A DNA stretch of 64,000 nt, from contig NC_023750.2 in NCBI RefSeq assembly GCF_000499845.2, positions 12,217,285 to 12,281,284 of the forward strand, given 5' to 3'. Positions 1-11,831 of the stretch are shown in pieces. This DNA is from Phaseolus vulgaris (taxonomy: Eukaryota > Streptophyta > Magnoliopsida > Fabales > Fabaceae). The position numbers and the translations under genes were made by a program. Positions within the stretch are counted from its first letter, which is position 1. The number at the start of each line of letters is the position of its first letter. Below the pieces are notes generated by a model. The model was not told the DNA's origin and did not search any database. It saw only the letters and a program-made list of their open reading frames with translations.

Positions 1-2135
1 CTTGACTAGGACCTATATTGACTTAGTTCGACATGGGCTCGATGTCGAGTCAATCTATTACTAGACTGACTTAGTTCGACCTGAACTCAAGCTGACTCGA
101 CTCGACATTGATTTAGCCGACTCTATTAGACATTTGTGAATAGACATTTGTGGATGAGAGATTTTGTCTTAATGAGTGTATTTGTGTCTCAATATTTATT
201 TTTCTACATGTGTTTGTTTCTATGTGTGTTTATATCTGTATTAATTACAATTATATGTTTATTTAAATGGTTAAGTCACCCCCTCTTTCTTTTTATATTT
301 ATGATTATAGTATGATATTTTCACACAAAAATAGATGATTCTATAATAGGACCTATACATTAACATATTAGAAATCTTGTTATGCTTGTTTTAACTTCTG
401 ATTTAATTACATACACTTAAGGATATGTCTAGTTGACTTAAAAGCAGTAGATTTTATAATGTTACACATTAATAGTAATTTTTAATTAAATGTAAAACTA
501 TTTTTCAGAATTTATCTTATTATCTTTATTTATAATAAATTATTGCCTTTATTTCATAATAATGCATTAATTATAATTTATTAATAATATAAAGGTACAA
601 TTAATTTTTACAATCTTATCTAAAATTAGGTGGGAATTATTTTATAAAAGGGAAAAAAAAGGAAATCTAGGTTACAGCTCCAAAATTTAAGCTAATCTAA
701 AAGTTCTACAAAAATGAGTTAAATCAAACGTAAAAGAATTTAACCTAAATTAAATTATTTTTTATATGTTTCTCCACATCTAATAAAATTCTTAGAAAAA
801 AATTCTCATATTACCTATCTCAATTAATTATTTACCCAATAAAGTTTTTTTTACCATGAGGGAGTATTTATTTATTGTACCTCTCTTTGATTATTTGAAT
901 CCTCTTTCCAATTTCTTTTCATTATTTACATTTAACCTTTATAATCTTATAAAATAATTGAAAAGATTAATGTAATGCATAAACAAACATCGTGTAATAT
1001 TTTTTAAACGATTAAGATAAATAAATAAAAAGTAGAATGTATAATATTAGGTACATTTGTTGATTTGTGCTTATAAAACATATATAATTGTAAAAAAAGT
1101 GATGTATTAATATAACTGACACGTGCTTGTTTATAATCTTAAAATATTTTTAATTAAAATTATTTCAACTAATTTTAGAAATAACTCAAAGTTGCTTATA
1201 GAAAAAGAAGTTTTCCCTTTTTTTCAATTTTCTTAAAAGAAATTTATCCAAATATAGAAAAATTGTTAACAAGTGATTATTTATTAAAAAATATTGTTTT
1301 TCCTTATTTTTGTTTTTAGCAAACAAACCTATAAGAATTAAAAGTAAAAAGTGATATATATATATAGGTATTTGATAATTAAGCATAGCCATACAATGAA
1401 AAAATGTATACTACACACGCTTAGATTAGTTTACTTTTCAAGGAAGTATTGCATAATATTATTAGGGTGCAAGTCTTTAAAAAAAATCCTAAAATTATAT
1501 TCTTTGTATATATGAGATATAGATAAATTTTAATAAATAGTTAAACAACCATTCAATTTTATTTTTCCTTCAAATCTAATCATAACAAATTTTTTGAAGG
1601 CTTAAACAATCAACATAGAATCACTTTCCAAAAAAATTATGGAATTACCATTTTACCATGGATAACTCTTGTGAACATAGCTCTCATAATCTTTATCTTT
1701 CAGGCTATAAAGTTAACAATAACTTTCCAAATATTTCTCATTGTCATCTCTCAAAATACAATCACAAATAATTAAATTCAGATTGCCACAGCAATTTCAT
1801 CAATATTGTCATTTAGATTGTGTTTGAATTGGTGAAAAAATGAAAAAACTTGTGAGAGTTTTGAGGGAGTGAGACGAAGACTCACTACATGGAATATCTC
1901 AAATTACTAACTCCTCATACACAACAAAAGCAAGGTCTAAAACGTATTTGGCTCACTGCTTGTGTCTTTTCTTGCTTTCTTCACACCTCAGGAAGGATGT
2001 CAATAGTGTAGCATCCTGCAAATCCCTATCCCTCTTCACATTCACATCTCTCAGCACATTCGTGGATCCAAACTTGTTTCATCCCACATTTTCATCTTTA
2101 CCAACAATAAATTAATTAGTGGATTCAAACACAAC
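1..2135. other. AT-rich intergenic spacer
   Basis: No supportable gene. The first 130 bases carry a loosely repeated GACTTAGTTCGAC motif (near 20-32 and 70-82), perhaps the edge of a repeat that continues outside the window. The remainder is AT-rich with homopolymer runs and only short chance reading frames. Confidence 0.6.
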
Positions 2136-2221
2136 ATTCACTACAAGAAAATTAATAAAATAGAAACCAATTTTAGAAACAAAAAATAATTAGTTGCTAT
2201 AGTGAGTAAATTAGATATCAT
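2136..2221 (+). repeat. 86 bp direct duplication of a MITE left end
   Basis: The stretch starting ATTCACTACAAGAAAAT is repeated almost exactly at 2222-2307, where it forms the left end of the MITE. Both copies include the ATT just before CACTA. This looks like a tandem duplication of the element terminus or the remains of a second copy. Confidence 0.75.
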
Positions 2222-2224
2222 ATT

Positions 2225-2615
2225 CACTACAAGAAAATCATCAAATAGAAACCAATTTTAGAAACAAAAAATAATTAGTTGCTATAGTGAGTAAATTAGA
2301 GACCATTTTAGGGATTAAATAAATTTTTGGTTTCCAAATTAGTTTCTATTATTATTAGAGGGTTTCTAAATTGGTATCTAATTAGCAACCAAGGTTTTTT
2401 TTGCTACCAAATTTAGAAACTAAATATTGGTAGTTAAAACCTTGGTAGCTAATTAGATACCAATTTAGAAACTATTTAACTATAAAGTTAGTATTTAACA
2501 ATTTGACTATTTTTATAGTTTCAAAAATGGTCTCTAATTTAGTTAGTATTGTAACTAATTATTTTGATATCTAAAAATTGGTTTCTATTTGATTATTTTT
2601 TTTTAGAGATTAGTG
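2225..2615. mobile_element. CACTA-like MITE with long inverted repeats
   Basis: The element starts CACTACAAGAAAATC and ends TTAGAGATTAGTG, so the outermost bases are CACTA and TAGTG. Inside, AAATAGAAACCAATTTT on the left is answered by its reverse complement near 2573-2592. The middle (about 2330-2470) is also palindromic, around TTAGATACCAATTTAGAAAC-type repeats. There is no coding capacity. CACTA transposons leave 3 bp target duplications; here the flanks are ATT and ATG, one base apart. It is best read as a non-autonomous CACTA derivative about 390 bp long. Confidence 0.7.
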
Positions 2616-3474
2616 ATGTCTATCGGTAGAGGATTTCATTCTACCATAAATACTTTAAAAGACTTTTTAAAATAATTGAATAATGAGATTCTCAACACCA
2701 TTCTTTGAATATATTCCTTCCAAAACCAAGATGCATAACAAGAATAAATTATACATATAAGTAATTATAGAAATAATTTAATATGACATGTATTGCAAAT
2801 TCATCCTTAGTGTCCTTAGGAAATTAGTTAACACATGCCTCAAAATAATTAGATTTTTTTAACAATGAATATAAATGTAGTGTAACGTTGAAGCTATAAG
2901 CATTATCATTAGCTTTTGCATTTCAAGATTTTGTTTGTTGTTGAAAAAGTTAAACACAATACCTTAATCCTTAATTAATCCTCTTAATTTTTGAATTTCT
3001 TCTAGTTCACTTCTTCTCCATGCTGTTTCCAAAAGATAACAAAATCAATTCGTTGAAACACAATGCGTCATTGGGCAAAGTCTCGTAATGAATGTGACAC
3101 TGACACACCAATATATTTTTGCCCCAACGTAACAAATTTCACAGCTCTTCTTTGTTTTGTGCTCCACTTTTTCAAGCTAATAATGTGTTATATTCCACAG
3201 ATCTCTGAATTATGAAAGCATAAGGTGCACAATCTGTGTCACTTTGATGTCCCTACTCACAGTACATTATACACCATTGCCAGAAAGATGCCCTAGATAA
3301 ACACCTTCTTTATGACCCCAGAAATAATGACAAAGTAAAAGAAGAAAAACAAAGTTTCTTTAGTTCTCACTTTTGCCCTCAACAAGCTGCATCTTCAGGT
3401 AGATATTTAAGTTTAATTCATTTAATATGAAAATTATCTTATCATAAATTATTTTTAAAATATTTTAAACTTAT
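2616..3474. other. Intergenic, no gene seen
   Basis: AT-rich sequence with no supportable reading frame, recognised repeat or RNA gene. Confidence 0.5.
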
Positions 3475-3918
3475 TGTACTGGTAGAGTTCGTCCGACCAA
3501 ACCATGCCTCGGTCCCTATCAATGGACTGTCCGACACCACAAATACAATTACGCTTAAGCAGAGTTAGTCAGGTTAATCAGATATTAAGAGTTAGGTAAT
3601 ATATTCTTAAACGTGATCCAACTCCCTAATCCGATCCAGTAAGACCCACTAAAATAATATAAATAACATAGATTCTAAGAATCAGGTATGCCATTACACT
3701 ATACTCAGAATACCAGTGCCAAATACTAAATCTGACTTGAGCGTTGGAGTGCATTCTGCAGGTACCATCCGAGTCTGGATTTCGTGAAGGCCGAGGAGTG
3801 AAACAAGTAGAGGAAAGGAAGGGACTTGTAGGAAGAAGAACTGAAGTGCAAACCAATCATCCAAAGAATCAAAAGAATGGTTTCAATAGTTCTCTGAGTC
3901 TCAATCTGTTCGAAAATA
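3475..3918 (+). mobile_element. Solo LTR, gypsy family related to G1
   Basis: It begins TGTACTGG, exactly like the G1 LTR at 43732. It also contains a CTGACTTGAGCGTTGGAGTG block near 3733 that is shared with the G1 LTR and with the Tat-element LTR at about 57 kb. It ends ...GAAAATA, where the expected terminal CA has become TA. It is flanked by identical 5 bp CTTAT on both sides (3470-3474 and 3919-3923), which is the target duplication of an LTR element. No internal region is present, so this is a solo LTR. At 444 bp it is shorter than the 705 bp G1 LTR, so it is internally deleted or from a diverged subfamily. Confidence 0.75.
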
Positions 3919-4686
3919 CTTATCATTTAAATTTTTTTATTTTTTATTTTTTGTTAACTGGTTTATAATCAATTAATTGAAAAGAAAAACATGAAATAAT
4001 TTAGAGTGATTGATTATTTGGTAGTCTCCTACATTCTTCTCTTCAAATCATATATATATATATATATTTGTGACTTATTGATCCTCTTTTCATTTTGTCT
4101 GCACTTCTCTTTCGTTAGTTTGTCGTCATATTGTAAAGTGGTGATCCTCTCTTCTCTCCTCTCCATTTTTCATCATACGTCTTGTAACTCACATTTTAAA
4201 AAATGTTAGAATTACATTAAAATGCCAATTTATATAATATTTGGAAAGATATTAGTTTTATGTTAAGAATTGATTCCGAACTTGATTTTGAGTTGAAACA
4301 ATATTATTGAATAAAATTTTATTTAATTAACCATTCCATTTTTATATTTCACTTTTGTTTCGATACGTAAAAATTCTAAGCCTACTTTGTGTGTGGATAT
4401 TTTTTAATATTTTTTTTGGGTTTCGAAAAATGTAAAACCACTGTTTATGGACGCATAAGAATTAAAATATAAAAAATATTTTAAGAAACTAAAATATAAG
4501 AATTTTAGAAGTTTAATTACACGTTTAATTCTTAGTTATAAAATAATTTATCTTTAATAACTATACTTAAAAACACCACATTTTAATTCTTACGCATATA
4601 CTTTTTAACACTTTTTTGGTTTTTAGAGATCAATTTAGTAATTTTTTTAATCTTTATTACGAGGACAACAAGGATTAGGGATTAAA

Positions 4687-4733
<47 letters not shown>

Positions 4734-5604
4734 AATGAAACGTGTTTAAGTAGTTGGACAGAATATAAAATTCTAAAAACTATTATAGAAATTAAACGAG
4801 TAAATGAATATTTTAAATATAGAATCTAAAATGAAAATGTAAGCAAAAGATTAAATGAAAAAGCAATACACAAATTTTCAAAGATAAAGGAAAATGCAAT
4901 ATAAACTTCCAAACATCAAAATCAATTTTGCAAAATTAATTTAATTTGAAATGAATTTTACAATGAATTATTCTCCCAAACAGTCAGTTATGCAAGGGTA
5001 GTTTGGGTAATAAAAGTTTTTGTCTTTTGTGACATATTTTCTTAGACTATAATAATGTTGATGACGAGGAGTCACATTGAGGAAGTAGAACGTGGGAAAG
5101 AATGGGTCCCTGTGAAAATATAATGCATCCAAAACCAAATCCAATGCAATGTAGCCGTTGGAGGAGGAAACCCCATATCATATCTCATCTCTGCTTGGTC
5201 TTCTAATGTCCCAACCCAACCCGTTATGCAGCAGCAGTTATGATAATTTAGACTATGAAGTAAAACTAGCCGTTAGGATTAAGAAAATTGCAACCTTTGA
5301 CTCATTCTACTCACGACCACCACCTCATTTCATTTATCTTCCTTCAACCTTAAACCCCACCAACACCTTTCCTCACTCACATCCCTTTTTCAGAACTGTA
5401 GTCCTTCCTTCTCTTTTCACTCTCCACTTTCTTTTGTTATTTAGATCTTCCTCATTGTACTAGTATTATACTACTACTACTATTATCTGAGCTGTCTGTC
5501 TGAGAGCTGTGAGCTAAAGAGAGAGTGGAAGTGGAACCTGTTTGTGTCTGTCTTACTTTCTTTGCTTAGCCATTGTTTGTTCCAAGTTCCCACTTACCAC
5601 TTTC
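3919..5604 (+). promoter_or_regulatory. Spacer and probable promoter/leader of the IMK2-like gene
   Basis: Contains an (AT)21 microsatellite at 4689-4730. From about 5330 the sequence becomes pyrimidine-rich (CCTTC/CTCACTC tracts, then CTACTACTACTATTAT), as is common in plant 5' leaders. I cannot fix a TATA box; TATTATAC near 5464 is only a candidate. The open frame at 5158-5463 has no recognisable content. Confidence 0.35.
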
Positions 5605-8473
5605 ATGGGACACAACAGTTGTCATGTCAAAGATTTCTACACAGACCCTTTTCAGCCTAACCTCTCTTTTGCATATGGTCATTGGAGGAGGAGCCACAAA
5701 GGTGGTGGGGGTGGTGGTTTTATTTGCTTAGCCTTTTTTGTGTTTCTTTTGCAAGCTTTGGCTTCTGCCATTCCGCCTGTTTCAGGGCAGTTGTGGGATG
5801 GGGTGGTTGTCACTCAAGCTGATTTTCAAGCCCTGAGGGCTATTAAGAATGAGCTAATTGACTTCAAAGGGGTTCTCAAGAGCTGGAATGATAGTGGTCT
5901 AGGTGCCTGTTCAGGGTGGGCAGGAATCAAGTGTGTGAATGGTGAGGTTATTGCAATTCAGCTTCCTTGGAGAGGGTTAGGAGGCAGGATCTCTGAGAAA
6001 ATTGGCCAACTTCAGTCTCTTAGGAAGCTCAGTCTTCATGACAATGCTCTTGCTGGTCCAGTTCCTTTGTCACTTGGCCTCCTTCCTAACCTTAGAGGGG
6101 TTTATCTCTTTAATAACAAGCTTTCAGGTTCTATCCCTCCTTCCCTTGGCAATTGTCCAATGCTTCAGTCTCTTGATGTTAGCAACAATTCCCTCAGCGG
6201 TAAAATCCCTCCCAGTTTAGCGAGATCTACTAGGATACTTAGGATCAATTTGAGCTTCAACTCACTTTCTGGATCCATTCCTAGCAGTTTGACTATGTCT
6301 CCTTCTCTAACCATTCTTGACCTCCAACACAACAACCTCTCTGGCTCTATCCCAGATTCTTGGGGTGGTGCTGGAAAGAAGAAAGCTTCCCAGCTTCAAG
6401 TTTTGACCCTTGATCACAATCTCATTTCTGGAATCATCCCAGTTTCTCTAGGCAAGCTAGCTTTTCTTGAAAATGTTTCTTTGAGTCATAACCTGATTGT
6501 AGGGCCTATTCCAAGTGAACTAGGTGCACTTTCTAGGCTTCAAATTCTTGATCTTTCAAACAATGCCATCAATGGCAGCCTTCCTGCTAGCTTCTCTAAC
6601 CTCTCTTCTCTAGTTTCATTAAACCTTAATAGCAATCAACTTGCAAACCATATTCCAGATTCTTTGGATAGGTTGCACAACCTTTCTGTGCTTAACCTGA
6701 AGAACAATAAGCTTGATGGCCAAATCCCACCAACAATAGGGAACATCTCAAGCATTAGCCAAATTGATTTTTCTGAAAACAGATTAGTTGGAGGAATTCC
6801 AGATACCCTTACCAAACTTGCAAATCTCAGTTCATTCAACGTCTCTTACAACAACCTATCTGGTCCTGTCCCATCTCTACTTTCCAAAAGATTCAATGCT
6901 AGCTCTTTTGTTGGAAATCTTGAACTATGTGGGTACATCAGCTCAAAACCTTGCCCTTCACCCTCTCCTCATAATCTTCCAGCTCAATCACCACAGGCTC
7001 TTTCTAAGCCTCACCACCGCAAACTAAGCACCAAGGACATAATCCTCATAGTAGCAGGTGTTCTTCTGTTGATTCTGTTATTACTCTGCTGCTTTTTGTT
7101 GTGTTGTTTGATCAGGAGAAGAACTGCTTCAAGCAGAAAGAGTGGCAAAGCTGCTAAGGCTGCAGCATCTGCTAGAAGTGTTGAGAAAGGTATTTCAGCT
7201 GGTGGTGACGTTGAATCAGGAGGTGAAGCTGGCGGGAAACTAGTTCACTTTGATGGGCCTTTTGTGTTTACTGCTGATGATCTTTTGTGTGCAACTGCGG
7301 AGATAATGGGAAAAAGTGCATATGGAACAGCATACAAAGCAACACTGGAAGATGGTAACCAAGTTGCTGTGAAGAGGTTGAGGGAAAAGACTACTAAAGG
7401 GCAGAAGGAGTTTGAAACTGAGGTTGCTGCACTTGGCAAAATCAGACACCCAAATCTCTTAGCACTTAGAGCTTACTATTTAGGACCAAAAGGAGAGAAG
7501 CTTCTTGTCTTTGATTACATGACAAAAGGAAGCCTAGCATCATTCCTTCACGGTAAGTAATAAGCAGTATTTAGAGTATCTCATGGGTTAATATTTAATC
7601 TTTAAACTGGTTCTGCCATTGCTTCTGATACTGTAGGCCATATCTTGTAATGTTGTGTTCTTCTGATGCTGATATGATATATTTAAGATATACATCAATT
7701 CTTCATGGTGAGTACTTGACTGTAATTAGAATGTGTTGTATCATTGATTCTGAAGCCTATATACATGAATTATTCCTGCATGCTATGTACTAAATAGTGA
7801 TTAGAATGTGTTGTGTCATTGCTTCTGATACTGATATGTGATACATCTGATTCTAACAAATGCAGCTCGTGGGCCTGAAATTGTTATTGAATGGCCAACA
7901 AGGATGAAGATAGTTATTGGAGTCACTAGGGGCTTGAGCTACCTACATAGCCAAGAGAACATTGTACATGGGAACCTCACATCAAGCAACATACTATTGG
8001 ATGAGCAAACAGAAGCCCACATAACAGATTTTGGTCTCTCAAGGCTGATGACAACTTCTGCCAACACCAACATCATTGCCACTGCAGGAAGCCTTGGATA
8101 CAACGCACCAGAGCTTTCAAAGACCAAGAAGCCTAACACAAAGACTGATGTGTACAGTCTTGGTGTCATCATGTTGGAACTCCTAACTGGAAAGCCACCT
8201 GGAGAGCCAACCAATGGCATGGACTTGCCCCAATGGGTTGCCTCCATAGTGAAGGAAGAGTGGACTAATGAAGTGTTTGATTTGGAACTCATGAGGGATG
8301 CACCAGCCATAGGGGATGAATTGCTTAACACGTTGAAGTTAGCACTGCATTGTGTGGATCCATCTCCTTCTGCCAGGCCTGAAGTACACCAAGTTCTGCA
8401 GCAATTGGAGGAGATCAAACCAGAGTTGGCTGCAGGGGATGATGAAGCTACCAAGGTCCAAACAACTGAGTAA
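5605..8473 (+). CDS. IMK2-like LRR receptor-like kinase, probable pseudokinase
   Basis: Two exons, 5605-7552 and 7866-8473, are joined by a GT-AG intron of 313 bp (CACG|GTAAGT ... TGCAG|CTCG). They give 851 residues, close to the known length of Arabidopsis IMK2. The ATG at 5605 is chosen because the frame upstream opens only with TTG. Order: a basic N-terminus with a hydrophobic signal-like segment (about 39-55); an LRR N-cap ending in CSGWAGIKC (about 102-110); some ten or more LxxLxxNxLxGxIP repeats (about 113-440); a Pro/Ser linker; a transmembrane segment (about 477-502, [14 protein letters not shown]); then the kinase domain from about 555. VAVK lysine (about 590), DFG and APE are present, but HRD is replaced by HGN (about 684), so the catalytic Asp is missing. 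This matches the IMK/MRLK group (LRR-III), reported as inactive or atypical kinases. A plasma-membrane signalling role is inferred from the family. Confidence 0.93.
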
Positions 8474-9087
8474 AGGGTTGATGTTGAGAGTGTTGTGTGT
8501 GTTGAGGAAGAAGATTACTTTGATTACTTGAATTACTGGGGAAACTATACATGTTTTATTCTTTATTTATTTGTTCATTGAGTTTTTGTGTATATAGAGT
8601 GAGAATTATTTTACACTATGTATTCTTTTTTAACTTCGAGAAATAATGCATGTTTGAATATCTGATTGAGTTTACCTCATTCAATGCTATTACTTGATTC
8701 TTTTTCTTCAATGCATCTTGTAACCTTCGCACATTTCTCATTCGCAATGATGAAAAAGAGTTGATGTTATATCACTGTAGCATTCAGTACATTTGCATCT
8801 CCAATTCATTACAAAGTAGAATGAACTCATGTTAGTCTTATTCTCTTAAGGAATGCAACCTTGTTGAAGAGACAAACTACTTATATTTAGATTGTACAAG
8901 TTAAAAGTTTGACAAAGATACTATAATATATTTAACTTTATTCATTTAATTGTATTAACAGTAAATCATATTAAAAACATGAAAGTTCAACCTTTCCAAC
9001 AATTCAACTTACTACTTTCAGGTTAAACAGAATAGATTTTAAAAGTCTAACAAAGTAAATCCTAATTAGTTATTATTTCTTTTATAT
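8474..9087. other. 3' flank of the kinase gene
   Basis: Probable 3' UTR, with U-rich stretches and AATAATGC near 8644 as a possible polyadenylation region, then AT-rich spacer. No other gene seen. Confidence 0.4.
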
Positions 9088-9353
9088 ACATATTAATTTG
9101 TTATCAACCATTTTGATATTAGATTTTTGAAAATTCGTAATTTTAGTTAATTTTTAGTTTTACATACGTTTACTTATTTGCTTTTATATTTTAATTAACT
9201 AAAAATTATTTGTTAATAGTACATATTAATTTATTATCAACCATTTTGATATTAGATTTTTGAAAATTCGTAATTTTAGTTAATTTTTAGTTTTACATAC
9301 GTTTACTTATTTGCTTTTATATTTTAATTAACTAAAAATTATTTGTTAATAGT
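9088..9353 (+). repeat. 133 bp perfect-looking tandem duplication
   Basis: Two adjacent units, 9088-9220 and 9221-9353, both begin ACATATTAATTT and end TTTGTTAATAGT. They differ at about one base by eye (TTTGTTATC against TTTATTATC). The unit is AT-rich and non-coding. The near-identity indicates a recent event. Confidence 0.9.
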
Positions 9354-10019
9354 ATCTTAAATGAATAGCAAATGGGTTAAATGTAGAATTTAATTAAACC
9401 AAATAAAAGAAACAACAAATCATTGGACAAAAATTATTATTTTTTAATTAGAGATCAAATTTATGATAAAAAAAGTAGACAGCTAAAATCATGCCAGAAA
9501 TTAAGAAGACTAAAATTACAATTTAAGATGTTTTATTTACATAATTTTTTCCCTATTGTGGCTCTTTAGATAATTTCTGTTTGGGGACAAAAGGAAGCAT
9601 ACCCTAAAAAAGATAACTCCAACTCATCAGCCAATTATTGCTGATAAAAAAAAAACAAAAACTCATCAGCCAATAACAATAACAAAATTAGATCTACATT
9701 AATTGATTGACTCTATTTACTGCAACATGAACCACCTACTTTTCTTCCCATATACATGAAAGAAACAAGAGATTGTACAATATAATAAGGTTTTAGAAAT
9801 TTAGAAGTTCATAATCCATGAAAATACCACTTTGTTTCCTTCCCCATTACTTTTTATTGCTGATATTTTGTAAAATAGTAATTTTACATTAGTTATTTGA
9901 ATGAAATGATGTGACAATTTATTTTATATCAGTTTAGCTTCTTAATCAATATAAAAAAAATGTTCTTTTATACCGTTATTAGGTTAACAAATATAAGAAA
10001 AAAATCCGATTAGTTAACA
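9354..10019. other. Intergenic, no gene seen
   Basis: AT-rich. A short duplicated phrase (AACTCATCAGCCAAT near 9619 and 9660) is the only structure noted. Confidence 0.45.
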
Positions 10020-10714
10020 CATTAACGATCTTCTGACAATAATTCAAAATCTTTCATGTATAATATACAATCATAATCATTATAATATATATGTATCTTT
10101 TTATACTTCATACTCATTGGACAAAGAATCTTTTTATCCTCATAATTACGATTAGGTAGAGTATTTCCATCTGAGAACATATTCTTTAACAACTGAAGCA
10201 ATTTCGTGAAGCTTTTATCAGTTCATCCATTTATTGCCTTCAAATTCATCAATCTTAACATCGTCAACAACCGTGTGAAGTTAGTTGATCCAGGATACAA
10301 TGAAATATCTGCATCGCTTGACATACTTCCTTATCCATGCGCTTCTGCAAAAGACTCAGCTCCCGCATCACGAATCATGTCCTCCAATCGATCATCATCT
10401 ACATCATCATGTACTGCATCATCCATGGTGGACCCCACATATTCATCAGTTACGGAAACACGTGGTAAATTTAATAATTCACCATGCCATGTCCAAGTTG
10501 TATAAGATCGAAGAAACACATCACATAGAAAGTGCTCCCTGATTTTCTTAACATCTAGTATCCTTCCATTCAAACAATTAACGCACGGACACCTAATCTT
10601 TGCTCCATCATGACCACTATTATTCGCATTACGTTGTGCAAATTGTATAAATTCTTCTACTCCTCTTTTGTACTCATCACTTATGCGAACATAATTAATT
10701 CAATTTCGATCCAT
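10020..10714 (-). pseudogene. CACTA (En/Spm) TNP2-like transposase N-terminus, broken
   Basis: Read on the minus strand from the ATG at 10714, the product starts MDRN, hits TGA where MDRNW is expected (10700-10702), then continues INYVRISDEYKRGVEEF. A cysteine pair, KIRCPCVNCLNG, follows, then TWTWHGE and RLEDMIRDAGAESFAEA. This is the transposase-associated N-terminal domain of plant CACTA elements, which precedes the TNP2 transposase. Only the N-terminal part and a decayed start of the next domain (about 10020-10200) remain. The same region occurs, more decayed but longer, at 26215-28145. No activity is possible from this copy. Confidence 0.85.
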
Positions 10715-11435
10715 TATATTCTGTAATCATCATTAAGGTGTTTGCTAATGAGTATTCTATCTCACGTTTACCGAGGGTCGAACACCCCCAGATTCAATAC
10801 CATCAATTGCCAAGGGTCGAACACCCTCGGACTCAATACCAACACGATAATTCTCTTCTAAACTAAGAACTAACATAATAAAAAATTAATAATAAATACT
10901 AAATATAAAAATTAAAAATCATTAAATTAATTATAAATATCAAATAATATAAATCTATCTATCCTCTAATAATTTAATAATTCTATTATAACCTAAAAAC
11001 AAAAATAATATAAATTTTAAAAAATACAAATTATAAAAAATAAAAAATAAACAAATTAATAACATTAAAAAAAATTCAAAAAATTTAAAGCACCACCAAC
11101 CTTGTGCGTGAAGGCAACGGTGGTGGTGAAGAGTGGCGCGGGACGGGTAGCAATGGTGGTAGCAGCAGAGGCGGTAGTAGCGACAGAGCAAATACGACAT
11201 AGTGAAAACCCAAAACAACAGGCAATGAAACAGTGGTGACCTTCAAGCAATGCAAGAAAACAAACAAGTAAGAGAAACGAAAAAAAATAAACCAATGGTG
11301 AAGGACAAAGAGCTTGAAACGAACTTACAATGGCACGAAGAAGACAATAAAGGCTCGCAAGAGAAGAGAGGAAGCACAAGAGCAGAAACAGAGAGAAAAC
11401 AAAGTGCCAAGAAGAAAGCAAAGTATGAAAGCGTA
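10715..11435 (-). mobile_element. CACTA 5' non-coding region remnant
   Basis: Upstream, in transposase orientation, of the TNP2-like fragment. It carries paired phrases about GGGTCGAACACCC at 10776-10790 and 10808-10822, which recur as GAGATTGAACACCCC near 28685 in the second CACTA copy. Next come AT-rich DNA and then a GC-richer GGTGGTG patch near 11110-11190. No end with CACTA/TAGTG is visible; the LTR cluster starting at 11436 seems to interrupt it. Confidence 0.55.
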
Positions 11436-11570
11436 TGATATGAGTTGATTATTAGATGTTTTCATTTACGATGACACTTTTACTTAAGATTGAGATTTTA
11501 ACAATTAAGGGTGAGGACCTAAGGAAGATTCCCACTGGACAGAACTTAACCAAGTGGTTAAGTAAAAGGA
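11436..11570 (-). mobile_element. Truncated LTR (copy 1 of chained retroelement)
   Basis: About 130 bases starting TGATATGAGTTGATTATT match the left ends of the LTRs at 11832 and 14260, including AACTTAACCAAGTGGTTAAG. The match stops near 11565 and the sequence jumps into the leader segment. Orientation is minus, judged from the PBS positions and the reverse-strand TATA box of copy 2. Confidence 0.75.
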
Positions 11571-11831
11571 CTCCTAGAACACTAAAGAACATATTACTCA
11601 AGGCAAAGAAGCAAGGTAAAGGACATTCAAAAAGAGAAATAATGCTATTGAATAAGGTAAATGCCGAATCTAAAAGCAAGAAAGTAAAGGCTAAAATTAA
11701 AAGTGCTTGAAAGTAAAGACAAGAAATTAAAGGTGCTTGAATGTAAAGACAAGGAATTAAAGATGCAAGAAAATAAAGTTCCAATCAACTCTAACAAGAT
11801 AAGCTCAAAAACCAAAGCTCTAAATACCACA
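11571..11831 (-). mobile_element. Retroelement leader segment with PBS
   Basis: Read on the minus strand, two bases after the LTR end at 11832 comes TGGTATTTAGAGCTTTGG (11812-11829). This is close to the primer-binding site complementary to initiator methionine tRNA (usual TGGTATCAGAGC). The 260 bases that follow form an untranslated leader. The same segment recurs almost unchanged at 13997-14259. Confidence 0.7.

Noticed and set aside
5158..5463. 101-codon plus-strand frame
   Set aside because: Sits in the probable promoter/leader, starts with a non-ATG codon and has no recognisable content.
5542..5604. N-terminal extension of the receptor kinase
   Set aside because: The open frame here starts with TTG, not ATG; the first ATG in frame is 5605.
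7939..8454. 171-codon minus-strand frame
   Set aside because: It lies opposite the kinase exon 2 and has no motif; a shadow of the real gene.
11065..11421. Leu/Phe-rich minus-strand frames
   Set aside because: Composition bias of a CACTA non-coding region, not membrane proteins.
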